A stretch of 21,644 bases of DNA from the NCBI GenBank assembly GCA_934635515.1, contig CAKTZK010000017.1:1-21644 (forward strand). The letters run 5' to 3'. Position 1 is the stretch's first letter, and every line of letters starts with the position of its first letter. This DNA comes from an uncultured Oscillospiraceae bacterium. GTDB lineage: Bacteria; Bacillota_A; Clostridia; Oscillospirales; Oscillospiraceae. The notes beneath the pieces are model-generated. The model did no database searches. It had not been told where the DNA came from and saw only the letters and a program-made list of their open reading frames with translations. The translations under genes and the position numbers were made by a program. Below, piece by piece: positions 14,108 to 20,890 of the stretch.

Positions 14108-15127
14108 TTACTTTCCGAAGGGGCATATAGGATAATGGCACTCCTTGCAGCCCAGGCACAGTCCGCCCTCGCCCAGAGCGGCGATATCGCTGCGCGTTAC
14201 GGGCATATCCGCGGCCACCTTGGGCAGCACCAGGTCGAAGATGGTCGCCCCCGCGTACATGACGCACCCGGGCAGGCCCATGACGGGTATGCCGTCAGCG
14301 AAATAGCCCAGCAGGAACATGGCGCCGGGAAGCACCGGAGCGCCATAGCACACGATGTCCGCGCCCGCCGCCTTGATGCCGCCGGGGGTGTTATCATCCG
14401 GGTCCACACTCATGCCGCCGGTGCAGAGGATCATGTCGGGCTTTTTCCCGCGCATGGTCAGCACCGCGTCCCGGACATTTTCTACGCCGTCGCCGGAGTA
14501 GACCACCTCCAGCGTCTCAATGCCGTAGGCTTTCAGCTTGTCGATAACCACGGGGGTGAAAGTGTCTTTAATAAGGCCTTTTTTCACCTCGCCGCCGGTG
14601 GCTACGATGCAGGCGGTCTTGCGCACGAAGGGCTTCAGCGCCAGCAGGGGGGCAGGACCTGCGGCCTGCTCCGCCTTCTGCAGCTTTTCTTCTGGGATGA
14701 TCAGGGGAATTACCCGCATGCCGGCCAGCTTGTCGCCCTTGCGGACGGCGGTGCCGCCCTTGCGGGTGGCGATCATCACTTCGTCCTGGCTGTTCACCGA
14801 TAGGAGACGCCGGCTGTCCACCAGAAACAGGCCGTCGCAGGCGGCCTTCAGCTCGATCTTGCCCTCTTTGACCTCGCTGCGGGTCATGTTCTCCTGGCCG
14901 CAAAGGGCCAGCAGCCGCTCCGCCGCGTCGTTTTCGTGGACCATGCCCGGGGTCATCTCCCAGACATACAGGTGCTCCTTGCCCATGGAGAGCAGCACCG
15001 GAATATCCTCTTCCGTGACCACGTGGCCCTTGCGGAACCGGGCATCCTTATACTGATCCTTGATGATCTGGGTCATGTCGTGGCAGAGCACGTGGCCCAC
15101 CGCGTCCTGGGTTTTAATGAGCTTCAT
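14108..15127 (-). CDS. MoeA-like molybdopterin-binding protein with four-cysteine C-terminal tail
   Basis: This 339-residue protein has a MoCF/MogA-type molybdopterin-binding domain (PF00994 type, about 168-310). It shows the TGGMSVDPDDNTPGG motif (237-250) and a closing MGLPGCVMYAGATIFDLVLP. The N-terminal part (about 1-160) is MoeA-like in position but shorter and divergent (HDMTQIIKDQYKDARFRKGH). MoeA (about 400 residues) inserts molybdate into adenylated molybdopterin, and this protein may do so or store the intermediate. Its end carries C324, C327, C330 and C335 (CLGCKECHYPICPFGK), a pattern classical MoeA lacks. I chose the ATG at 15127, which overlaps the MOSC stop as ATGA. The frame to 15385 encodes an arginine/histidine-rich non-family extension lying over MOSC. 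Exact function is uncertain. Confidence 0.85.
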   Translation of the reverse strand: MKLIKTQDAVGHVLCHDMTQIIKDQYKDARFRKGHVVTEEDIPVLLSMGKEHLYVWEMTPGMVHENDAAERLLALCGQENMTRSEVKEGKIELKAACDGLFLVDSRRLLSVNSQDEVMIATRKGGTAVRKGDKLAGMRVIPLIIPEEKLQKAEQAAGPAPLLALKPFVRKTACIVATGGEVKKGLIKDTFTPVVIDKLKAYGIETLEVVYSGDGVENVRDAVLTMRGKKPDMILCTGGMSVDPDDNTPGGIKAAGADIVCYGAPVLPGAMFLLGYFADGIPVMGLPGCVMYAGATIFDLVLPKVAADMPVTRSDIAALGEGGLCLGCKECHYPICPFGK

Positions 15128-15558
15128 TTCAGCACCTCGATCTCGTCTCCGGCCTGCACGCGGCCCTCTTTTACCACAATGGCGAAGATGCCCTCCGTGG
15201 GCATGACGCACTTGCCGGCCGTGCGCTTGATCTCGCAGTCGTTGTGGCACTGCTTGCCGATCTGCGTGACCTCCAGCTCCGTTTCCCCCACCCGCAGATG
15301 AGTGCCCACGGGCAGATGCTTCAGGTCGATGCCCCGGGTATTGATGTTCTCGGCAAACACCCCGGCATCCAGGGGGATGGGGCAAAGGGAACGCATGGTG
15401 TCCACGCTCTCCTCCGCCAGAAGGCTGATCTGCCGGTGCCAGTCCCCGGCGTGGGCATCGCCTACGATGCCATGACGCAGGCGCAGGTCGATATAGGGGA
15501 CCGCATGCTTGCGGACACCCTTTTTTTCACTGATATTTACGGCTGTAACGGTTGCCAT
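15124..15558 (-). CDS. MOSC-domain protein
   Basis: This 144-residue protein consists of one MOSC domain, named for its relation to the C-terminal part of the molybdenum cofactor sulfurase and thought to bind or carry sulfur or cofactor. Visible features are HGIVGDAHAGDWHRQISLL near the N-terminal third, AENINTRGI, and the cysteine-bearing block IGKQCHNDCEI followed by GKCVMPTEGIFA. Small stand-alone MOSC proteins of this size are commonly encoded with moaC and mogA in Firmicutes. It starts two bases after the moaC stop and overlaps the next gene by four bases, so it is firmly part of the cofactor operon. A role in sulfuration of the cofactor for the XdhC client enzyme is plausible but inferred. 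Confidence 0.9.
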   Translation of the reverse strand: MATVTAVNISEKKGVRKHAVPYIDLRLRHGIVGDAHAGDWHRQISLLAEESVDTMRSLCPIPLDAGVFAENINTRGIDLKHLPVGTHLRVGETELEVTQIGKQCHNDCEIKRTAGKCVMPTEGIFAIVVKEGRVQAGDEIEVLK

Positions 15559-15560
15559 CT

Positions 15561-16031
15561 TTACACCTCAGCTTCATATACACCGCTCTTGCCGCCCTCT
15601 TTATAGAGAAGCTTTATGTCGGTGATGGTCATGTCTCTCTGCACGGCTTTGCACATGTCATATACCGTGAGGGCGGCCACGGAAACCGCCGTCAGTGCCT
15701 CCATTTCCACGCCGGTCTCTCCGGTGCAGCGCACCTCGCTCTGGATATGGAGGGCAGTCTCTTCCGTATGGAAGGTGATGTTTACCTTGGTCAGCAGCAG
15801 CGGGTGGCACATGGGGATCAGGTCGCTGTTTTTTTTGGCGGCCATAATGCCCGCCACCTGGGCCACCGCCAGAACATCTCCCTTGCTAATGCGGCCGGCT
15901 TTGATCTTTTGCATGGTTTCCGGAGCCATGCGGACCGTTGCGGCAGCCCGGGCGACCCGGTGGGTCTGGGCCTTTGCGCTTACGTCCACCATGTGGGCGC
16001 GGCCCTGGTCATTAAAATGTGTCAGGTCCAT
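15561..16031 (-). CDS. moaC: Cyclic pyranopterin monophosphate synthase MoaC
   Basis: This 156-residue enzyme converts the MoaA product (3',8-cyclo-GTP) to cyclic pyranopterin monophosphate, the first stable molybdopterin precursor. It matches the family along its length: [35 protein letters not shown], the PMCHPL segment with the active-site histidine, [21 protein letters not shown] and the final YKEGGKSG. Length is normal (about 160). It begins four bases after the moaA stop and ends two bases before MOSC. Confidence 0.97.
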   Translation of the reverse strand: MDLTHFNDQGRAHMVDVSAKAQTHRVARAAATVRMAPETMQKIKAGRISKGDVLAVAQVAGIMAAKKNSDLIPMCHPLLLTKVNITFHTEETALHIQSEVRCTGETGVEMEALTAVSVAALTVYDMCKAVQRDMTITDIKLLYKEGGKSGVYEAEV

Positions 16032-16035
16032 GGAT

Positions 16036-16977
16036 TCATCCTCCGATCTGGTTCATGGCGCGGTGGGTCTGGGTGATACCATCGGTGTTCAGGTGGTGCT
16101 GCGGGGGCTTGGCCAGAATTCCGCTGCCAATGGCCCGGGCCAGGTCGGGGCCGGTGAGTCCCCGGAGGGGTATCTCCGATTCCGAGTGTAGGCAGGGCTT
16201 CAGCCGCCCGTCCGCCGTGATGCGGATGCGGCTGCACCGGGCGCAGAAGTCGTGGCTCATGGGGGTGATGAGCCCCACGGTGCCGGGGGCGCCGGGCAGG
16301 TGATAGAGGGCGGCGACCCCTTCGTTGGGGATCTTTTCCAGCTGGGGACAGCAGTCCAGGACCGCCTGGGCCGGGAGATAATCGCCAAAATCGCAGCCGT
16401 CCCCCATGGGCATCCGCTCAATAAAGCGGATCTGCCAGGGCTTGGTGCGGGTCAGGTCTATAAAATCCCGGATCTCATCGTCATTGATGCCGCCCAGGAG
16501 CACACAGTTGATCTTCAGATGGGTAAATCCCGCTGCCTCCGCGGCCTGTATGCCCTGGAGAACATCCTCCAGGCTGCCCAGACGGGTGATCCGGCGGAAT
16601 CGGTCAGGCCGGAGGGTGTCCAGGCTGATGTTCAGCCGGTCTACCCCCGCATCCCGCAGGGGACAGGCCAGGTCCGGCAGGAGGCTGCCGTTGGTGGTCA
16701 GGCACAGCTCCTCTACGCCGTCTATCTCCTTGAGCATGCGGCAGAAATCCACGATGCCCCGGCGCACCAGCGGCTCACCTCCGGTGACGCGGATCTTCCG
16801 CACACCGCAGTTTACCGCTGCCTGGGCCATCTCCCGCAGCTCCTCAAAGGAACAAACGGCGCTGTGGGACTGCTTTTCCACACCGGATTCCGGCATGCAG
16901 TAGCGGCAGCGGTAATTGCACAGGTCCGTTACGCTGATGCGCAAATATGTGATTGTTCTCCCGCAAGCATCCCGCAT
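16036..16977 (-). CDS. moaA: GTP 3',8-cyclase MoaA (radical SAM)
   Basis: This 313-residue enzyme catalyses the first step of molybdenum cofactor synthesis, the radical rearrangement of GTP. The N-terminal CNYRCRYC is the C-x3-C-x2-C radical-SAM cluster site. The C-terminal [18 protein letters not shown] gives C-x2-C-x13-C for the second 4Fe-4S cluster that binds [15 protein letters not shown] and the GINDDE segment are also family features. The protein ends in the Gly-Gly needed for the final rearrangement. It is the first gene of the operon; GGAG lies seven bases before ATG and the promoter leaves a leader of only about 25 bases. Two oxygen-sensitive clusters fit an anaerobe. Confidence 0.97.
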   Translation of the reverse strand: MRDACGRTITYLRISVTDLCNYRCRYCMPESGVEKQSHSAVCSFEELREMAQAAVNCGVRKIRVTGGEPLVRRGIVDFCRMLKEIDGVEELCLTTNGSLLPDLACPLRDAGVDRLNISLDTLRPDRFRRITRLGSLEDVLQGIQAAEAAGFTHLKINCVLLGGINDDEIRDFIDLTRTKPWQIRFIERMPMGDGCDFGDYLPAQAVLDCCPQLEKIPNEGVAALYHLPGAPGTVGLITPMSHDFCARCSRIRITADGRLKPCLHSESEIPLRGLTGPDLARAIGSGILAKPPQHHLNTDGITQTHRAMNQIGG

Positions 16978-17007
16978 GACGAAACTCCATCAATATATTT
17001 TACATTT

Positions 17008-17036
17008 ATTTTAGCAAAGGATAGTCTAAATGGCAA
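17008..17036 (-). promoter_or_regulatory. moaA operon promoter
   Basis: TTGCCA (17031-17036) and TAAAAT (17008-17013) on the minus strand are 17 bases apart. The leader is too short for a molybdenum cofactor riboswitch, so control is more likely through the operator-like palindrome just upstream. Confidence 0.8.
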
Positions 17037-17043
17037 GATAGTT

Positions 17044-17060
17044 GTTCGACAATATCGAAC
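17044..17060. promoter_or_regulatory. Palindromic operator candidate between moaA and the iclR-type gene
   Basis: GTTCGA-CAATA-TCGAAC is a perfect 6-5-6 palindrome. It lies seven bases upstream of the moaA -35 box and 25 bases upstream of the iclR-type -35 box. IclR-family proteins bind short palindromes in such positions, so the divergent regulator is the natural candidate to bind here. Binding is inferred. Confidence 0.6.
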
Positions 17061-17085
17061 TAATGGGCGATTTTATCGGATTATA

Positions 17086-17114
17086 TTGACAGAAATTGCG
17101 AAATTGGCTATGAT
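17086..17114 (+). promoter_or_regulatory. Promoter of the IclR-type regulator and mogA
   Basis: A perfect TTGACA (17086-17091), 17 bases, and TATGAT (17109-17114). It is divergent from the moaA promoter, with the palindrome at 17044-17060 between them. Confidence 0.88.
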
Positions 17115-17142
17115 GAAAACGAGAGGGAGGTGACAGCAGAGA

Positions 17143-17919
17143 ATGGATGGCAATACGATACGCTCGGTGGCCAAGGCCATGGAGCTGCTGCAGGTCCTGA
17201 GCCAGGCCGCAAGGCCCCTGTCGCTGACGGAGCTGGCCCAGCGGGGCGGCTACCCTAAGAGTACGGTGTTCGGCCTGGTGACCACCATGCGGGAATACGG
17301 CGTTATCATGCAGACACCGGAGGGGAAGTATACGCTGGGACTACGGCTGTTTGAGTATGGGCGGCAGGTGGAGCGGTCCTGGGATGTTTCCCAGGTGGCA
17401 CGGCCCTATATGGAGCTGCTTTCTCAGCGGACCGGCGCCTCGGCGATGCTCTCCGTCCGGGAGGGCAGCAGCGTAATTACCCTGGACCAGGTGGAGGCCC
17501 GGGATAAGCTGCGCATCGTTTCGGAGGTGGGCGCCCGGCTGCCCATTTACTGTACCTCTCAGGGCAAGGTGTTTCTGGCGCACATGTCCGACTCCGGTGC
17601 GGAGGCGCTGCTGAGCGCCGGGCCCATGACCCATTTTACGCCCCATACCATTACGGACCCGGCGGCCCTGCTGCAGGAGGTGGAGCTCTGCCGGGCCAAC
17701 GGCTACGCCGTTGAAAACGGAGAATACAAGATCGGCCTGCGGTCCATTTCTGCGCCGGTCTATACGGTGGAGGGGGAGGTGCGGTACACCGTGGGTGTGA
17801 TCGGGATGTTCCGCAGCATCCACAGCGATGAATTTTACTCCGCCATAAAGCAGGTGTGTGCCACGGCGGACATGATATCAAGATCTCTGGGCTATCAGAA
17901 ACAGGAGGAAAAGCTATGA
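17143..17919 (+). CDS. IclR-family transcriptional regulator
   Basis: This 258-residue regulator has the two IclR domains. The N-terminal winged helix-turn-helix (about 5-65) reads SVAKAMELLQVL, LSLTELAQRGGYPKSTVFGLVTTM. The C-terminal effector-binding domain (about 75-250) includes LPIYCTSQGKVFLAHM, the position equivalent to the usual P-x-x-x-T-x-x-GK-x-xLA motif, and GLRSISAPVYTVEGE. The effector is unknown. GGGAGGTGA precedes the ATG by about 10 bases. Its stop overlaps the mogA start (ATGA), and it is divergent from moaA, so regulation of cofactor genes is more likely than the sugar or aromatic catabolism usual for the family. It could also govern the client hydroxylase elsewhere. Confidence 0.92.
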   Translation: MDGNTIRSVAKAMELLQVLSQAARPLSLTELAQRGGYPKSTVFGLVTTMREYGVIMQTPEGKYTLGLRLFEYGRQVERSWDVSQVARPYMELLSQRTGASAMLSVREGSSVITLDQVEARDKLRIVSEVGARLPIYCTSQGKVFLAHMSDSGAEALLSAGPMTHFTPHTITDPAALLQEVELCRANGYAVENGEYKIGLRSISAPVYTVEGEVRYTVGVIGMFRSIHSDEFYSAIKQVCATADMISRSLGYQKQEEKL

Positions 17920-18398
17920 AATACACAGCGGCGGTGATCACGGTGAGCGATATGGGCAGCCGGGGGCTGCGGCAGGACACCAGCGGCCCGGCGGTATGCG
18001 CCATGCTGGAGGAGGCGGGCTATACCGTGTCGTATACGGCCATCGTGCCCGACGAGCAGGAGAGGATCCGCGGGGAGCTATGCGACTGTGCCGACAACAG
18101 GCACACGGACCTCATCATTACCACCGGAGGAACGGGTCTTTCGCCCCGGGATGTTACACCGGAGGCGACCCTGGCTGTGCTGGACCGGGAGATCCGGGCC
18201 ATTCCGGTGGCCATGTGGGTAGAGGGCCTGAAGATCACCCCTCGGGCCATGCTGTCCCGGGCTGTGGCCGGGACCCGGGGACGGAGCCTGATCGTCAATC
18301 TGCCGGGCTCTGAAAAGGCGGCGGGGGAGAATCTGGCGGCCGTTCTCGGCACTCTGGAGCACGCCCTGCACATGATGGCCGCCGAGGGTCATGGATAA
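17916..18398 (+). CDS. mogA: Molybdopterin adenylyltransferase (MogA/MoaB family)
   Basis: This 160-residue protein is a single MoCF domain. TTGGTGLSPRDVTPEA is the molybdopterin-binding signature, and LPGSEKAA is the second conserved loop. MogA adenylates molybdopterin with ATP before metal insertion by MoeA. The related MoaB has lost or duplicated this role in some bacteria, and the two cannot be separated with certainty by eye. AGGAGG lies seven bases before the ATG at 17916; the longer frame (17856) lies inside the regulator. It is the only cofactor gene here on the plus strand. No terminator is seen directly after it; the large hairpin at 18524-18599 could stop this transcript too. Confidence 0.9.
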   Translation: MKYTAAVITVSDMGSRGLRQDTSGPAVCAMLEEAGYTVSYTAIVPDEQERIRGELCDCADNRHTDLIITTGGTGLSPRDVTPEATLAVLDREIRAIPVAMWVEGLKITPRAMLSRAVAGTRGRSLIVNLPGSEKAAGENLAAVLGTLEHALHMMAAEGHG

Positions 18399-18445
18399 CG
18401 GCGTGTATGGCCTGCAGATTTTCTGAATAATTATGCAAATTTTAC

Positions 18446-18473
18446 TTGACAATTTGAATTTCCATGCTATAAT
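18446..18473 (+). promoter_or_regulatory. Consensus promoter of the aminotransferase/OCD operon
   Basis: Perfect TTGACA (18446-18451) and perfect TATAAT (18468-18473) are 16 bases apart, and the -10 is extended by TG (TGCTATAAT). This is the strongest-looking promoter in the window. Transcription should begin near 18480 and give a leader of about 130 bases. Confidence 0.93.
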
Positions 18474-18499
18474 GCAAACATAATAAATATTGCATGCTT

Positions 18500-18599
18500 C
18501 CCTTGGCACCGGCTGAGGGGTCAAAAGGCATCCGCGACCGAATCGTAGGTATTCCGGCATTTGCCGGATAAGATTTGGTCACGGATGCCTTTGCTTTTT
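18500..18599 (+). promoter_or_regulatory. Structured 5' leader: small stem-loop plus terminator-like three-tier hairpin
   Basis: First element: 18500-18507 pairs with 18512-18519 (eight pairs, two of them G-U, loop ACCG). Second element: AAAGGCATCCG (18524-18534) pairs with CGGATGCCTTT (18582-18592). After one C/A mismatch, GACCGAATC (18536-18544) pairs with GATTTGGTC (18572-18580). Inside is a third stem, TCCGGC (18553-18558) with GCCGGA (18563-18568). GCTTTTT follows, then AAGGAGG of the aminotransferase. The arrangement is that of a transcription attenuator. I do not recognise a riboswitch class. The same hairpin could also end read-through from mogA. Confidence 0.75.
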
Positions 18600-18613
18600 A
18601 AGGAGGAAAAAAC

Positions 18614-19738
18614 ATGAACATCAAACCCTTTGCCGTGGAAGAATGGATGAATGAATATGAGGTGGGGGCGAAGTTCAACATCGCCGAGACCTGCGTGGAT
18701 TCCGTGTCCCTGGACCAGCTCTTTGCCCTTACCGGGGAGGACAAGGAGAAGTTCCTCACAGACTTCGCCGCCAAGCGGCTCACCTACGGCGACATCGTGG
18801 GAAGCGACGCCCTGCGCAGCGGCATCTGCCAGCTCTACAAGACCGTGCAGCCCTATCAGGTGGTGCCCACCCACGGGGCGGCGGGGGCAAACCACCATGT
18901 GTTCTGTTCCCTTGTCTCCGCCGGGGACCGGGTGGTGAGCATCATGCCTACCTACCAGCAGCTCTACTCCATCCCCGAGGCCATGGGCGCGGAGGTGGCT
19001 ATCATGCATCTGAAGCAGGAAAACGACTATCTGCCGGACCTGGACGAGCTGAAGGCCCTGGTGACCCCCGGCACCAAGATGATCTGCCTGAACAACCCCA
19101 ATAACCCCACTGGGGCGCTGATGAGCCCGGCGCTGCTGGAGCAGATCGTGGACATCGCCCGGAGCGTGGGGGCCTATATCCTCTGCGACGAGGTGTACCG
19201 CCACCTGACCCAGACGGACGAGTGGTGCCCGTCCATCGCGGACCTCTACGAGAAGGGCATCTCCGTCAGTAGTATGTCCAAGGTGTTCTCCCTGGCGGGG
19301 CTGCGGCTGGGCTGGATCGCCACCCGGGACGAGGCGGCGCTGAAGGCGTTCCTGTCCCACCGGGACTACAACCTCATCAGCTGCGGCATGTTCGACGACG
19401 CTGTGGCCGCCCTGGCCCTGGCCCACGGGGACGTGATGCTGAAGCGCAACCAGGCCATGGTCCGGGAGAATCTGGCGATTTTGGACGCCTGGGTGGCGGC
19501 GCATCCGCACTTCTACTATACCAAGCCCAAGGCCGGGACCACGGCCCTGGTGTATTACGATTATGACATTCCGTCCTACGATTTCTGCAAGGAAATGTAC
19601 CATAAGACCGGGGCCTTTGTCACCCCCGGCGACTGCTTCGAGCAGCCCCACAGTATGCGCATTGGCTACGCCTGCGACCAGCAGACGCTCAAAGACGGCC
19701 TGGCGGCCCTGGCGGAATTTGCGGACAGTATAATATAA
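18614..19738 (+). CDS. Class I/II PLP-dependent aminotransferase paired with an OCD-family protein
   Basis: This 374-residue cytoplasmic fold-type I aminotransferase shows NNPNNPTG (160-167), ILCDEVYRHL with Asp192 for the PLP ring nitrogen, SMSKVFSLAGLRLGW with the Schiff-base Lys223, and a C-terminal MRIGYA with Arg349 for the substrate carboxylate. It is shorter at the N terminus than the aminotransferase at 6045-7235 and differs throughout, so it is not a recent duplicate. AAGGAGG lies seven bases before ATG. It is the first gene after the structured leader and is 13 bases ahead of the OCD-family gene, so the two probably act together. The substrate cannot be read; transamination of a basic amino acid to a cyclising oxo acid would suit the partner. 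Confidence 0.9.
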   Translation: MNIKPFAVEEWMNEYEVGAKFNIAETCVDSVSLDQLFALTGEDKEKFLTDFAAKRLTYGDIVGSDALRSGICQLYKTVQPYQVVPTHGAAGANHHVFCSLVSAGDRVVSIMPTYQQLYSIPEAMGAEVAIMHLKQENDYLPDLDELKALVTPGTKMICLNNPNNPTGALMSPALLEQIVDIARSVGAYILCDEVYRHLTQTDEWCPSIADLYEKGISVSSMSKVFSLAGLRLGWIATRDEAALKAFLSHRDYNLISCGMFDDAVAALALAHGDVMLKRNQAMVRENLAILDAWVAAHPHFYYTKPKAGTTALVYYDYDIPSYDFCKEMYHKTGAFVTPGDCFEQPHSMRIGYACDQQTLKDGLAALAEFADSII

Positions 19739-19751
19739 GGAGGGTAAGATC

Positions 19752-20765
19752 ATGGCTGAAATCACTGTATTGAGCGGCGAAACCATTGAAAAGCTGCTGA
19801 CCGTCCCCATGGCCGTGGAGGCCGTGGAGCAGGCGTATTTGGAAAAAAGCAAGGGACAGGCGGCCCTGTGGCCCATGGTGTTTCACGAGTTCGACCCGGG
19901 TCACGCGGACCTGGACATCAAGTCCGGCAACCTGGACGGCCTGGGCTTTTACGGGCTGAAGGTGGTGTCCTGGTTCGGGGCCAACCCGGAAAAGGGGCTC
20001 CCGGCCCTGTACGGCACCTCACTGCTGTTTGACCTCTCCACCGGTGCGCCCAAGGCTCTGCTGAACGCGGGACCCATCACCGACTTCCGCACCGGAGCGG
20101 CGGGGGCCATCGGCGCCAAGGCTCTGGCCAGTCCCGACGCCACCACCCTCCTCATGGCGGGCACCGGCGCCCTGGCTCCGTACCTCATCGCCGCCACGCT
20201 GTACCTGCTGCCGAATCTGAAAACCGTCTATGTGGCTAACCCCCACCATCCGGAGCAGTCCGCCGCGGCCTGCGGGCCCATTGCGGAAAAGGTGGTGGAA
20301 TTGCTGGCTCCCTGCGGCGGCTGCCACGCGGAAATTTTGCCCGCGCCCGACCTGGAGACGGCCACGAAGCACAGCCAGGTCATCCTCACCGCCACCCCGG
20401 CACGCCAGCCGTTTTTGCAGGCGGACTGGGTGCAGCCCGGCACCCATATCAGCTGTGTGGGGGCGGATATGTCCGGCAAGCAGGAGGTGGAGAGCGCCCT
20501 CTTCGCCAAGGCTAAGGTGTTCGGGGACGACACGGAACAGTGCCTCTCCGTAGGCGAGTGCGAGGTGCCCTATAAGGCGGGGCTCTTCAGCGGCGAAGTG
20601 TGCGAGATCGGTGAGGTCCTGGCCGGGACGAAGCCGGGCCGCACGGCCCCGGAGGATATAACCATCTTCGACTCCACCGGCATTGCCCTGCAGGACATTG
20701 CCTCGGCTGCAGCACTGCTGTCCGCCGCTCAGGAAAAGGGCCAGGGGCAGGTTATTGCGCTGTAA
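19752..20765 (+). CDS. Ornithine cyclodeaminase / mu-crystallin family protein
   Basis: This 337-residue protein matches the OCD/mu-crystallin family. Lys70 (GLKVVSW), Arg113 (DFRTGAAGAIGAKALA) and Asp239 (VGADMSGKQEVE) sit where the catalytic residues of ornithine cyclodeaminase lie. MAGTGALAPYL (135-145) is the NAD(P)-binding GxGxxA loop, and DITIFDSTGIALQDIASA is the closing signature. The family also includes alanine dehydrogenases, ketimine reductases and opine-type enzymes, so ornithine-to-proline conversion is only one option. Length is normal. AAGGAGGG precedes the ATG, and a strong terminator follows. The upstream aminotransferase makes an imine- or oxo-acid-reducing role attractive. 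Confidence 0.92.
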   Translation: MAEITVLSGETIEKLLTVPMAVEAVEQAYLEKSKGQAALWPMVFHEFDPGHADLDIKSGNLDGLGFYGLKVVSWFGANPEKGLPALYGTSLLFDLSTGAPKALLNAGPITDFRTGAAGAIGAKALASPDATTLLMAGTGALAPYLIAATLYLLPNLKTVYVANPHHPEQSAAACGPIAEKVVELLAPCGGCHAEILPAPDLETATKHSQVILTATPARQPFLQADWVQPGTHISCVGADMSGKQEVESALFAKAKVFGDDTEQCLSVGECEVPYKAGLFSGEVCEIGEVLAGTKPGRTAPEDITIFDSTGIALQDIASAAALLSAAQEKGQGQVIAL

Positions 20766-20784
20766 CCGTTTGTAAAAACCGAAT

Positions 20785-20818
20785 ACGGGCCCCGGCGTTT
20801 TCACCGGGGCCCGTTTTT
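20785..20818 (+). terminator. Terminator of the aminotransferase/OCD operon
   Basis: ACGGGCCCCGG (20785-20795) pairs with CCGGGGCCCGT (20804-20814) around eight bases and is followed by TTTTT. It begins 20 bases after the OCD stop. Confidence 0.95.
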
Positions 20819-20840
20819 CCGCGGCTGCGGAAAGAACTGA

Positions 20841-20869
20841 TTGTATTAGAGTAAGATTTCTGCTATATT
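20841..20869 (+). promoter_or_regulatory. Promoter of the NhaC-like gene
   Basis: TTGTAT (20841-20846), 17 bases, TATATT (20864-20869) with an extended -10 (TGCTATATT). It starts a new transcript after the strong terminator at 20785-20818. Confidence 0.75.
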
Positions 20870-20890
20870 GGTGAGAAAAAGGGGGACGGT

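Noticed and set aside
13169..14803. 544-residue open frame on the plus strand
   Set aside because: It is antisense to modA and the MoeA-like gene, both certain by motif, and has shadow-like composition.
15128..15385. N-terminal extension or MOSC fusion of the MoeA-like protein
   Set aside because: The upstream in-frame stretch is a shadow of the MOSC gene in another frame; the ATGA overlap at 15124-15127 gives a normal coupled start.
16978..17001. Molybdenum cofactor riboswitch ahead of moaA or modA
   Set aside because: The moaA leader is only about 25 bases. The 99-base gap ahead of modA holds one hairpin with a short U-run and no multi-helix aptamer that I can recognise.
18500..18523. T-box-like sequence (TTGGCACCGGC) ahead of the terminator hairpin
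   Set aside because: It resembles the T-box core only loosely, and the promoter leaves about 20 bases upstream of it, far too little for a specifier stem. A T-box leader needs roughly 150-300 bases.
18521..19876. 451-residue open frame on the minus strand
   Set aside because: It lies antisense to the aminotransferase and part of the OCD gene, has His/Gln/Gly-rich low-complexity composition and no ribosome site. It is a shadow of high-GC codon use.
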